The position numbers and the translations under genes were made by a program. From the NCBI RefSeq assembly GCF_019578655.1, contig NC_063259.1, forward strand, positions 21,687,277 to 21,751,276: DNA of 64,000 nucleotides, in the 5' to 3' direction. Below the pieces are notes generated by a model, which saw only the letters and a program-made list of their open reading frames with translations, was not told the DNA's origin and searched no databases. Shown here in pieces: positions 8,112-20,770 of this stretch (its first letter is position 1; each line of letters begins with the position of its first letter). This DNA comes from Ricinus communis (lineage: Eukaryota > Streptophyta > Magnoliopsida > Malpighiales > Euphorbiaceae).

Positions 8112-9393
8112 GCCAAGAATTCAGAAAGCTTGTCCTTCCATCTTGATGGGGGTAGGTCATCAAAAGTGAACCAAGATCCCGTGCTAGCTGGTTTTGACCT
8201 TGGGTTTGGAGCTCCAGTGGGAGCAAAGAATGACTGTGCATCCTCATCCTCAGGTTCCACTATTTCTGGACTGGGATCAGAAGTGTTCATGAGAATCTCA
8301 GTGATGTCCGCCATCTCTGAAGTATTTGAAGAGGATTCTGAATCATACGGACTGATGAGAGATTGCTCTGGTATTTTTTCTTTACAGGCTAGAGGAGGAG
8401 AGGTTTTCTTTTCTAGGTTTTTTAGGTGTTTTGGGTAAAGATTAGAGAAAGTGTCAAATGGCTGATAAAGGGTTTCTTGTGGCTGTTCTGGTTTTGAAAG
8501 AAAAGGGAATGAAGAATAGTACGAAGGAGCAATAGCAGATGATGTGGAGGCTACTGAAGTAAAGGATGGAATTATTATAGACTGATCTCTCCGAAGATCA
8601 TGCTCAATTTGATCTATTTGTTTCTTCAGCCGTGTGATCTCCTTTTCTTTTTGTATGAAGGCGGGAGTAATGGGCTGAGGTATCCGAAGCTCTCTATCCA
8701 GAGCCTAATACTTTGCAGTAAGCGATGAATGGAGCTGGAGTACTTCTTGTGAGAAAGTATCCAACTTATGATCCAGTTTTTGAGCCAGGTGTAAAGCTTG
8801 GTCTAATTTCTCATCTATCTTTTTTAGATAAGTATTCTGGACGATCGAGTTGGATGTTTGCCAGTTTAGCACCTCTTCTGGAGGTGTCAGGGGCTCTATA
8901 GATCCAGAGGGAGAAATCCTTGAAGGAAGAATTTCTGATCTCTTGTTCTCCGTTTTCCCTAAAGGAGGGAAATCCTCTAGCTGGAACATATAGCACCCTT
9001 GAATTGATGGTTGTACTACTGGTAGATCTGGCTGGATCTCCTTTCTGCAGGTTGCAGAAGGGGCTTTTCCAAATTCGACTCCGAGTTGGGCCAACAGTAC
9101 CTTCAACTCATCGAAAGAGTTATCAAGGACTGTTTTTCCTTCTTTTGCAAGGAGTTCGATAGCCTCATCAAACATTGGGAGTGGTGTTTTGCTCTTCTGT
9201 TGCTTCTGGGAACCATCTGGATCCCAGTCATCCGGCTTCGATCTTAATTCTGAACATGGAGTGTCCGGTGACATATTTTGAGGATTCTTCTTTAGATGCC
9301 AAAAGCAAGGTTCAGCATAGTCTAAGTCATCATCACAAGTGCATCCCGAGCGGCACATCTCTGGGGCAACATCCCAGACGAAGTGTCCTTTGA
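8093..9393 (-). pseudogene. Viral polyprotein linker between movement and coat proteins, coiled-coil
   Basis: From 9358 one frame runs to 8093, interrupted only by TAG at 8705-8707. It contains a Cys-rich start (MCRSGCTCDDD), a Pro/Ser-rich middle, a heptad-like region (KIDEKLDQALHLAQKLDHKL, 8840-8760) and, past the TAG, a second charged helix (EKEITRLKKQIDQIEHDLRR, near 8600). It ends with an acidic segment (MADITEILMN, SPEIVEPEDEDAQSFF) typical of the coat protein N-terminus, and then shifts frame near 8100. The join to the movement protein C-terminus is missing. Virus-like sequence fades out between about 9400 and 9540. Confidence 0.75.
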
Positions 9394-10244
9394 CCTAGGC
9401 AGCGTAGATCTGGTATCTAGAGGACTGGAATGAATGAATAGGGATCTTTTCCCTTGGCCTTAATATTGGTTGTATCATGGATGCTTGAAAGATGGATGGA
9501 GCTGAAGAAGTCTCTCCAGTCTTTGTGAAGATCGTTTTAACAGTGCATAAATAAAAAATATAAGTTATATTAAGTTCCGCACAAAACGCTGGTATTAAAC
9601 TAGCTATAATTAATGTTTAGCTCGGCATCTTCTTTATAGTGTTTTACTGTTAGGTTTAAATATATATCTTACTTTTGCATATAATTTATTTTTAATTAAA
9701 AAATTTATAATTATATATTCGGTAAAATCGGATTTGAATTCAAATTTAAATTTAAATTTACAACTGAGCTAATTATGAGCCGCCGATCTCAAACCGAATT
9801 ATAATTCGAATAATTAAAATAAGCTGAGCTTCAACTTAAGAAACATAGAAAAAATGGCTGGAGCTCAAGCTGAATTCGGTTTAAGTGAACCGAGCTTGAA
9901 AATTCAAAAACTTAGGTTGGCTCAACTCAGCTCGATTGCACCATTAATTGGCAGATAGCATAGAGTTCAACACTCTTCTAACTCATGGTATCTCGTGAAG
10001 CATCCCCTATCCAAATTCAATAAAAAGGATCTTACTGAGTGGAGCTAAGGCATGCCCAATCTAGTAACTCAAACCAGCACTTACAAGAAGCAAAATCAAG
10101 AGCGAACAAGTTAGAATCCCCTACTAGAACATCATAGTACAGGCTCTGAGCATCAAGAGCGAACAACTCAGAAACTCCTACTATTACTTTCTACATATAG
10201 ATGGATGGATTGAGATCCTGCTAATCTCTACACTAGCATGTGGC
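9394..10244. other. Viral edge and AT-rich intergenic DNA, no gene
   Basis: Recognisable viral sequence ends before about 9540. From about 9640 to 9960 there are repeated GAGCTC/GAGCTTGAA and AACCGA words (for example GGCTGGAGCTCAAGCTGAAT), as in common dispersed plant repeats. I see no coding region. Confidence 0.5.
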
Positions 10245-10938
<694 letters not shown>

Positions 10939-13900
10939 TTAAGGAATGAGGCCCTTGCTCTTCAAACTCTCCACAGCATCCTTGATGATTTGCTCCATGG
11001 GAATAAATTCTAAACCCAACTCCATCAGCTTTTTAGCTCCATCCTTTGCCCTTAATAACCCTGGTTGGGTATCCTTTGGCAACCTGCACAATTACACAGT
11101 CGGAGGATTTCAAGCAAGCAGAGATGACACTTTACCAATCTTGACTCGCATTGCAGCCCAGCCCCATGCTTATATCCATGACAGTAAACAACATGACTGA
11201 ATAATTAACACAACAATCCTCGCATAAGGCCCAACAAATTTCAGATTTCAAGTAGAATTACCAAGTAAACTTGATCCCAATGTTTCTTCATGAGAAAAAG
11301 TTGACAGGAAAAAAAGAAATTGTTTTGTCAACTATATTCCTCATTCAGCTAAATATGACAGATCATATTGGGTAGCAACTTGGTTTCAGAACAACAGTGT
11401 GGTGGAATCAGAAGATAATATTCCCAGGCATAACAGATACCCAAAAGAAGAAAACAAAAGAACAAAAGATTTAAGTAGAATCAGAAAATAAAATTCCCAG
11501 TCCAACAGATTGAAATGGGTCGTTGAAGATTTTACCTAGGAACCTTATATTCAGGATATAGTTCAGCAACCTTGGCCACGAAGTCACCATAATGAGATAT
11601 AGCTTCAACACACAAGTGCCTGCCAGATGCAGACGGGTTTTCATATACCATGATATGAGCCATGGCTACATCTTTAAAATGGACAGATCCCATAAAGAAG
11701 TCCTGGTATGTTTCTGTGCAACCTGCAACAGTATAACATTCATCATTAAAGCTTTTCATAATTATACGCTTCAACAACATGGAACTATGAATTATTACCA
11801 GTTTGCTTATTGAAGTACAGTAGATTTAGACTCCTAAAGAGTCCACTATGAGTCTACTATTATGGCGCACCGCCAATGACAGAATGATTCAATGCTTAAT
11901 AGCACAATAACACTCTAGGAAAATGAAATAAAGCACATTGAGATACATACAGATGTTGTGAACTGGAAAACTAATCTTTCCTGGTTGTTATTTCCCAACT
12001 TCCAAGGCACTTGTATATGGAGGAGCCTTTTCCATATCAACTGGTCAGTATCCGGCTAGTGGAAAAGTGTTCTCCACATTCAAACAAAAAATTAAACTTG
12101 AATACTCAAAATTTCTTATTTCCAAAGTAAAGATTCTAAGACTGTTAATTTGTAAATGACTTATCTACAAAAGGATATTTTCTGCAGATAATATTTTTCT
12201 TAATAAGTATAATTATTTTTCTAGTTTGGCTGTAATCCTAAAAATCAATAAGAAATTATATTGTGACTTTTGAAGTACATCAACAAGCCAACTTTCCATC
12301 AGTGAGAAGATAATTAACAGCAAAAATTTGCAATTGCTTCCTCCAGAAGTCAATGAACTACTAGCATATGCCTATATTGTTGTATCTCCTTCCCTTTTCA
12401 TGATTTTGTAGAAGCATAGGGGGAAAGGAAAAGCCCTCTCATTTCCATCACAACTCAATTTTCAAAAGAAAATTGCTTAACTTTTCTCTTCGAGTAGGAA
12501 AATGCTTCCCATTGGCCAATTTCCCTGTACCCACCAAATAGAAAAAAATGTTTCCAAGATAACATTTTTCCAGAAAACCAATCAGAGCCTAAACAACTGC
12601 CACTCTGTTGGGTAGGAGGGAAGTGTATATAAAACCTCCTAGGAGGAGAGAAATTGGGGGGGAGGAGGGGAATTGATATGGAAATCAAAAGCTCCGAGTC
12701 AAAAACTCACAGCTGGTTGAATCTTCAAATGTTTGATTTGAGTCAAAGATACCTATACATACATATGTAAGCATAGAAATTAAGCAAATATCGAATAGAA
12801 AAATGTTTAAAAGACAATCTGATATTTCATTGCTTCTTTAGAACATATATATGCAGTACAAACCAGAAAACCCTCTACATAATTTGTAACTCTTATACAG
12901 TGGTTTAGTGAAAAAGTAATCAAGAGCAAAATGATACAAGTGATAGAGTAACTCTTTGGCGTCATTTATTACATCAAACAAATTAAGAGTCTGCAAAAGG
13001 TTGCCTACAAATGAAACTCCCAAGTAAAAAAACCCCATTCAAATGCATCAGCAATCCTTATACAAACTGAAGCACACTCTAGACTTAAGAAAGAACAATA
13101 TAAAGTACTGCAAGAATTGTTCCAAATCTACTCTCTAAAGCGATCCGCTGACTACCCATTTTTCTCGGATCCCACTGGTTCGTGCAAAAATTCATTTTGA
13201 TTCATTCCTGCTGTATAACAGAACTACTACTACTACTAAATGACAACAATCTTGATAATAAAGGAAAATAAGTTAGTGAAGGAGAACATTATGATTACCT
13301 TGAAGAAGACGCACAAGCATCAACATGCTAGCATTTATAGTTGGTGGAATAACAGGACCCATCACTGTACCTGGGTTCACCACCACCACATCCAACCCCT
13401 TCTCCTTTGCAAACTCCCATGCAACTTTCTCAGCTAGTGTCTTTGATAATGGATACCATAACTATTAAAAAAAGAAATTAAAAGAAAGAAACTTCAGTAA
13501 GACTTACCCCTACATTATAGGCCAGAATAAATAGGCAGGCAAAGTGTTTTTCACTAGCACATTTTGAATGTACATTGTAATACTAATTAATATGCGTCAA
13601 TGACAACTGACTCACTCCATTTTGGTTGCAGTAGTCAACATCAGTCCAGCAATCCTCGGACTTGATGACGTCAGCAGGCCAGTTAGGATTAGGAGTAATA
13701 GCAGAGATAGAAGAAGTGACGACCACGCGCTTAACTCCTTTCTCCTTTGCGGCCGTTAACACGTTTAACGTTCCTTTAATCGCCGGATCCAGAAGCTGCC
13801 CCTGTTCCACATTTTCTATAATTATAAACTTTTATTTTTTATTTTAAAGGAATAAATCTTTAAAAGAAATTGACAAAAAATGCAAGTAAAGAGCAAATAT

Positions 13901-14306
13901 TTAAAAAAAAAAAATTACTTGAGGATCTTGAACTCGATCGACGATGCAAGGAGAGGCCAAATGGAAAACGCCGGCACAGCCGGCGACAGCAGCGACGATG
14001 GAATCGTAGTGGAGAAGGTCAATCTGGTAAAGTCGAAGACGGGACTCTGCTCCTTCCAGGGATTCTAGATGCTTCGTTTCCTTTTCATCATCTTTACAAC
14101 AAATAAAATAGAATTTGAGATGAGTAAGATAGCTTATTCTACTTATACAAAAATCTATAAAAAGAAAAAAAGATAAAACCAATTTAACTGAGATTTTTGA
14201 CGGTGGCGTGGACTGTGTAGCCACGTTGGAGAAGCAGATGGACGAGCCATGAACCTATGCAACCGCTCCCTCCAGTTACGCATACAGTCTCTCCCTCTTT
14301 CGACAT
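10939..14306 (-). CDS. Cinnamoyl-CoA-reductase-like NADPH-dependent reductase, six exons
   Basis: Exons on the minus strand are 14306-14189, 14091-13919, 13801-13616, 13461-13299, 11722-11536 and 11083-10939, all with GT-AG borders and consistent phase, giving 323 residues, a normal family length. The Rossmann motif VTGGSGCIG is at residues 10-18, VVVTSSISA near 123-131 holds the catalytic Ser, and Tyr162 and Lys166 (WYPLSK) complete the extended-SDR triad. True lignin CCRs carry NWYCYGK; this protein has GLWYPLSK, so it belongs to the CCR-like branch, close to Arabidopsis At5g58490 as I recall it, whose substrate I cannot state. [12 protein letters not shown] and [16 protein letters not shown] are also family segments. 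It is probably a cytosolic soluble enzyme. A (TTC)n tract lies just upstream of the ATG. The fourth intron (13298-11723) is long. The gene looks intact. Confidence 0.93.
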
Positions 14307-14331
14307 TCTTCTTCTTCTTCTTCTTCTTCTT
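14305..14331. repeat. (TTC)n microsatellite at the CCR-like 5' end
   Basis: About eight TTC units (GAA on the gene strand) lie in the leader directly before the ATG. Confidence 0.9.
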
Positions 14332-16603
14332 TGGCTTTCTCGTGCTCTACTACTGTGTTTGCTCTGTTAGTGAGTGAGTTTGTGCTTTCTGTTGGATAAT
14401 TTCCATATTTAATTTAATTTTTTTTTTTGAAGATTTTTAATCACTTTTACTAGATAAGTTATTCGTTGCGATCTATTTTAAATTCACTGAAAAAAATAAT
14501 TAAATATAAAATATTTAAATAACTTCACGAACCAAATATAATATTATTTTTTATTTATTTCCACTAGACTATGAAAATAATAAATAATTTATTGAGTAGA
14601 AAATAATTTCACCACAGAACTTCTACTCCTAAAAATAAAACTTTTTTATTTATTTAAAATAAAATATAAAACGAAGAATTTATAATCTAACATAAATATA
14701 TTACATAAACCTAGAGAAAACTTTATAATATATTATCAATTTATTTAGTATAGACTTGTATACGATTTTAATATAACATTTAATACAAAAAATTAGATTT
14801 TAATTGTTATCATTATTATATAATTTATACATTTCTTATTTTTAAAAATTTATCTTGTTAATTTATTGTTACAATACTCTTGTATTGCTCAAAATATATT
14901 AGTTAGAATATTTAAGTTTAATTTAATTTTTTATTAGATAAAATTTTTATATTTTATAATATATGTAGTCAAATTAACTATTTATATTTAGATGAGTTTT
15001 TGCAGTATTTTACATTTTTCCTAATTTTTTTAAAAGTTATTTAAATGTTATATTTAGTTTAAATTATTAGAAGTTCATTTAGTTTAATAACTATAAAATC
15101 TATATTAAAAATATATAAAATAATTGAAAAACTACAATAGAATGAAAGTACATAAAATAACAAAATTAAAAATTGTAACCGAACCGATGATAGTTTGGAC
15201 AAACTCACCACGAGGTCGATCTTACAAAGAATTGTAGAGTATATATTATAAAAACCAACTATCATACAAAATATTAGAAACAAATATAAACACTCTAAGT
15301 CAATAATTTGAGGATAATCTTAAGTTTAATAAAAAAAAATTAAATAATAAAAAAATAAATATAAAACTAGAATGATTAATATAAACTATGCGATAAAATA
15401 GCATTTAATCTAGCTTATATTTAGTAATATCCTTATTTTCCTTAATTCCAAATCTAATAAAAGAGATGGTGATGTGTCATTTTTCCTAAGTCACTCAAGC
15501 TAATGATGCAATATAGATTTCTTATACCAGTATAAATTAAAGTAAAGATGATGTTTTTAATACTTTTAACTTAAAGATTTTTATAACAAATATTACTAAT
15601 AAATTAATATAATAGTCAATCAATAATAATATATAAAACTAATAAACATATAAAGATAAAGAAATCATTTATTAAACTCAAAATATATAAAGTTCATAAG
15701 TAAAAAGTCAAATTAAACACTTATGAAACTTAATTTAACATATTTAATCCAACGATCATTGTAATTAAATAAAAAGACTTAAAATATATAAAACAGAAAA
15801 CTAAACTTATCTCAAAGTTTAAAAGCCCTTCAAATAATGAACAAGATTGATCCTCTCTTTCAATGTCTTCAAAAAACTCTTTTGAATTTTAGAAGAAAGA
15901 TGCAACCAAAGCTAGCTAGACGTAGAAGATGATGTTAGAATTGTAGTAGCCGAATAACTCCCTGTTTAAATTAACCTCTATTTCTTATAGAGATTCCCTT
16001 GTTAAAGTTCTTTTCTCAGCACATAACTACTATAATTATTCCTTACTATCCGAAACCAAACAACTTAAAAGATAATTATCTACTAATTAAATCATAATTA
16101 CTTAAATCTCTCTTTTTGGGCCTTAATGAATTCGATCAGGCCCAAGCTATTGATAGCCTATGTGTATGATTCCCGAGTCTTCTACAACCGTAGTTCAATT
16201 AGAGCCTATTAATGCATTTTTAGCTCAAATTCTCCTTTTTGGCAATTTTATGAATTTAAATAAGAAAACTAAAATAAAATAAAAATACATATTTTTAGCA
16301 TATTATATATAGAAATATATTATTAAAACTCTAAAATATTTTTAAATATCTATATGCAATTTAAACCGATCAAAAATAATATCTTAATTTTATAAAATAT
16401 ATTAATTTATAAATTTAATATTTAACTGAAAATTATATTTATTTTATTTAAATTTTTTATTTAATTATAATTTTATAGTTATGTTATAGAATTTTATTGA
16501 ATTTAGTTCTACCTAAAGCAACATACTTCTCATTTTTGTGTTTTATATAGGTTATGTAAATAAAATAAACTAAAAAGAAATATTATCAGGTATCATCATC
16601 GGT
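14332..16603. other. Divergent promoter interval, AT-rich, no gene seen
   Basis: This 2.3 kb lies between the starts of two genes transcribed away from each other, so it should hold both promoters. It is very AT-rich with no credible coding frame. A less AT-rich part (about 15840-16250) contains TTTTGGGCCTTAATG and may be an old LTR-like insertion, but I found no second copy. Confidence 0.5.
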
Positions 16604-16608
16604 GTGAC

Positions 16609-16616
16609 GACGTGGC
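16609..16616 (+). promoter_or_regulatory. ACGT-core (ABRE/G-box-like) element upstream of GILT gene
   Basis: GACGTGGC lies about 130 bases before the GILT start codon. Elements with this core bind plant bZIP factors. Because the gene has a signal peptide, a secretory-stress role is conceivable but unproven. Confidence 0.35.
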
Positions 16617-16741
16617 CGGGTCTGGCAGCTAACACCTGTAAATCTTGCATGTCAGATATTTTTTCATTTTCTGGAAAAGACTTCACAAACAATAAAGATG
16701 TGTATCTGGGAAGCTTCTTGTTCTATCCAAGAATTGGTGAA

Positions 16742-19700
16742 ATGGCTTCTTCATCTTCTTCGCCTCCAATAAAACCCCTCACTTTAATTCTCTGTATTTC
16801 CTTAATAATCAGTTCCTTTTCTTTTTCTTCTTCTTCTTCTTCTTCTTCTTCTTCTACAGATTCAGAAAAAGTAACGTTAGCTTTATACTATGAATCGCTT
16901 TGTCCCTACAGTGCTAATTTCATTATAAATTACTTACCAAAGCTATTAGAAAACGATGAGCTCTTCTCTATTGTCGATCTCTACCTTTCCCCTTGGGGTA
17001 ATGCCAAGCTCAAATCAAACGACACCTTCGTTTGCCAGGTCTCTCTCTCTCTCTCTCTCAATTTCTTTTTCTTTTTCTCTTTTTTTTCTTGGTTTCCTAG
17101 AATTAAAAACTGATTATTGATCCTGCTAATTGCAGCATGGTCCATCTGAATGTTTATTGAATACAATTGAAGCTTGTGCAATTCATGTTTGGCCTCAGTT
17201 GGTGAGCCAGCTACTTATTATTTACTTAATTTTCTATATTTGATTACCTGATTTGATTAAAATTGCTGCTACGTGTCTGACAGTTAGAATTTGCTGTTAT
17301 TGTCTAGTAATCGGAAGTGTATTCTTTTGTGGAACTTGGTGTCTAATAATTCTTTTCTTTGTTGGGAGACAATTCCTTGTGTTTTGTGTGTCATGGGTGC
17401 TTTCTTGCAATAAAGGATTCGTTATAGTCAAGTGGTATACTCGAGGGAAATAATGTGAATCATCAGCATTCTGCTTACAAAGCATGAACCTAAAGCATTT
17501 CTCGTTATTACATATTCGTTATGTTTCGAGGCCCGTGATAATTGTATTATCCATTTGTTGTATCATTGAAGAAGTGGATTACTTTTGTAGCTTCTTTTTG
17601 AAACATTTATTTTAGACAAATAAAAGACTTTTATCTGTTTCCTGTCTTCTGGTTGAATTTACGTAAGACCTTACATTTCCTGGACGGTAAGTCTGGATTT
17701 ACGTTCTTTTCCCAAATGCCATTTATTTGATGCAGGAGGAGCATTTTCCTTTCATCAATTGTGTAGAGTCTCTGGTATATGAGCGCAGATACCCCGAATG
17801 GGAGTCATGCTTTGAGAAATTGGCTTTGGATGCCAAACCTATTGCTGATTGCTACACTAGCGGGCTTGGCAAAGAGGTCAGCTTCCATGCATTTTGTCTT
17901 CTACTTCTCTTACAAACCAATTTGAGTTATGGGCTCTTGCTATTATATTATATGGTGAAAGAGATGAACTTTATTTGAGGTAATTGCTATAGTTTGCAGT
18001 AATCAGTTTTACATTTTAAGTTCAGTAAAGGATAACATGGATATTATATGCAGTCCAGTGGAAGAAAGTCGATTTATTTCTTTCTATAAGTCAAGAACTT
18101 TCCTGCATTTATTGTTTTAATTTTGCAATTTGTTTGACTTTAAAGATTTTTTTTCTTTTTCTTATTTTTCCCCTTTTTCAATGATTTTAGAATTCCTGTA
18201 AAGTATTGAAAAAATTGCATTGTTGATGCAACCAATGATGCATCTAAGTCAACTAGCATGGATCCACTAGCCTATGGAGGGCCAATGACACGAGCAAGGA
18301 GTAAAAAGTTCAAGCAAGTCTTAAATTCTTACTTGGAGCATGTTTTGAAGATGGCTAATGATGATGCTTTTAATGAAGATAACAACGCCTTAAAGATAGT
18401 GACATTAATTGCTATTAATGAAGTTTAAACTTCTGGTCATGGAACAAGGTCATCAAGGATCAAAGTCAACAGGTTTTCCTAGGGTTTCTAGAAGCATTGG
18501 GCCTCACATTAGAGTTTGTCATGGATTCTTCTGGTTAGTTCAGGTTTGTTAAGGGAAATAGCTGTTCTTAAAAATGGTTGCAGCTTCGAGGTGGATCTAA
18601 ATGATGTGATATTGGTAGTGATTTGTTCTCCTGATAGATTTTAACCAGCGTCAGAAGTTGTTTCCATTTTTTTACTCTATTAAAAGCTGTGGCTGGTGCA
18701 TATTTTGATTATATTATAATAACACGTCCGAAAATCTTGGACAAGAAAAGATTGAGAAAGACAAAGTTAATAGCAAACCTCATTTACCCATCCAACTGCG
18801 ATTTTGGAATCAAACTCAATAAGAAATATCTGTTAGCAAAAAAATCATTTGATTAAGAGAGCTCCAAAGCCTTGAGGATGGCTAGCAGCTTGCCTCATTA
18901 GAGTCTTTAATCCCAATAGGACAGGAGAATAGAGTATGAAAAAACCATGAGTTTGGATTACCCCTCCCCACCTTCCCTTTTCTCTATTTGATCAGAAACT
19001 TCTCTTCTTATTTTAAAAGTTTTGAGCAAGCATGTTTTTCTTTTCCTGCTAGGTTCGGGTTTCTCAGTTTCTAAATCTTTTTGGTGTACACGGACACAAA
19101 TGCAAACATAATTAACCTTTGCAATTAGGCTAGTATTGATATTTAAGGTTCTGCATTTTTCCATCATCCATTTCCCCACAAGCTTTATGAATAGAAAATG
19201 GGTCTGGTTATGATAGAACAATTGGGAAAGAAATGGCTATTAACTCTTAGCAATTGAATTAGTTTGACCTGACACCATCCTGTTCCACTTGTCTTGAACT
19301 ACCATTAGTTTTGGGAAATTTATTCTTGTAGGATTTGATTCACATTCAGATATTTGTGTTTGAAGAGGTTCTTTTGTGGGTAGATGGAGCACAGAAGAGA
19401 AAGTGATCTACAAAATCATTATTAGCACAACAGCTAACATATTCTGCTGATAATTTTATTCCTTTTCATCTGTAGAGCAAAGAATGCTCGTTCTTAAGAC
19501 AATGGGAAAATGTAAAGTTTCACATGACACGAGAACCATTGAATCAAAACCCCTTACTTTATAATCTAACTACTAAATGGAAGCAAGCAAGAGTCCTCAA
19601 GTCAAGAATTTGTAGATAAGGCTTATGCAACTAGTTGATGTCAATGCATCTTACACGTTCTTAGTTTATTTTTAAAAATATTCATCATGACGTCTTTGTT

Positions 19701-20351
19701 GTTTATGAGTTCATGTTTAGGTTGCAGTTTTACCTTCACCAATTTGTGGAACATTAGCATTTGATATTCTGCTTTCCTTTCTTTCAGGTAAGTATGACTA
19801 ATCGAATTTACAATTTGTATCTTTATGCAGCTTGAACTACAATATGCAGCTGAAACAAATGCCCTACAGCCTCCTCATGAATATGTGCCTTGGGTAGTGG
19901 TGGATGGACAACCACTTTACGAGGTTTGTTCCTTTCATTACATCACAATAATAATTACACATGTTTAACTTTGCACTTTGCTATCAACACTAAGACTGGT
20001 TTGGCAACTGACAAAATCTTTTTCCTCTGAAGCTCATGTAGGACCTATTTTTCCTTGCAAGTTATTTTATTTGGTGTTAATAAGAAGGTTAATTGGTGGG
20101 ATCTATAATTACAATTTCTTCTGCTGTAGGACTATGAAAATTTTATAAGTTACATCTGCAAGGCCTACAAGGGCTCTGCCGCCCCCACAGCTTGCAGTGC
20201 AGTATCTCGATACACCAGTCTAGGGGATAAAGCAAAGTCAATTGTTCCAGTATCGTACAAGGAGAGAAAGATATCAACATTATCAGGACGAATTATATCA
20301 GCATTATCATTGTGGATGCAGCAGATGAATGGGGTAGCTGATATTGTATAA
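16742..20351 (+). CDS. GILT-type (gamma-interferon-inducible lysosomal thiol reductase-like) protein, five exons
   Basis: Exons are 16742-17038, 17136-17201, 17736-17876, 19831-19923 and 20130-20351, all GT-AG and phase 0, giving 272 residues. Residues 1-38 form a signal peptide: the hydrophobic core [14 protein letters not shown] is followed by a Ser run encoded by (TTC)n. The GILT signature C-Q-H-G-x2-E-C-x2-N-x4-C is perfect at residues 98-113, spanning the exon 1/2 joint. The active site, normally CxxC, is CPYS at 54-57, so the second Cys is Ser, a state I recall for one plant GILT clade. That suggests a monothiol or isomerase-like rather than classic reductase reaction. The product is predicted to be secreted or vacuolar. 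An in-frame ATG at 16604 exists, but the 16742 start places the signal peptide correctly. The third intron is 1.95 kb and holds a retroelement relic. Confidence 0.93.
18258..18428 (+). mobile_element. Ty3/gypsy polyprotein C-terminal relic in a GILT intron
   Basis: A 56-codon frame reads [20 protein letters not shown], then VLNSYLEH, ending at TAA (18426-18428). The phrase GPMTRARAKK is characteristic of the C-terminal end of plant Ty3/gypsy polyproteins. No LTR is visible around it. It lies in the same orientation as the gene, inside intron 3. Confidence 0.7.
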
Positions 20352-20770
20352 TTGCATTTGCTTTTCCTTTTTCTTTTCTTTTTTTTTCCTTTGTGTCAAA
20401 TGCATAGTGTGCAGCTAAGCTCAAATCTACTACAGTAACTGAACGCCTTTTTTTTTTTCTTATCGCGATTGAACCAAAAGAATTGCTGTTTTGTACTTTG
20501 GTAGCATCTCCATTGTGGCTGCAGGATATCATTTGCTATCAAAGTGAAGTCATGATAATAGAAGTGATTATTGAACTGCTTGTGAATGTTAGAACTCCAA
20601 TATGTGCCTCAAGTTAAACCAGTATCCCCTGTAATGTGTACTTGCCATCTTTAGTGAATGTTCTTTAGGCAAGGCAATGCAGTGGTGAGTTGCCCTAATG
20701 AGAAGGTGCTTGATAGAGGCCTGTGTGGAATCTGTATCTCAATGGGCTAAACTCTTAAAGAAAAACTGAC
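20352..20770 (+). other. Probable 3' untranslated region of the GILT gene
   Basis: This DNA after the stop codon is less AT-rich than what follows, with T-runs and no new reading frame. The change to very AT-rich DNA near 20770 suggests the transcript ends around here. No polyadenylation signal could be fixed. Confidence 0.4.

Noticed and set aside
16604..16741. Upstream in-frame start for the GILT gene
   Set aside because: It would put 46 polar residues before the signal peptide; the ATG at 16742 gives a normal secretory N-terminus.
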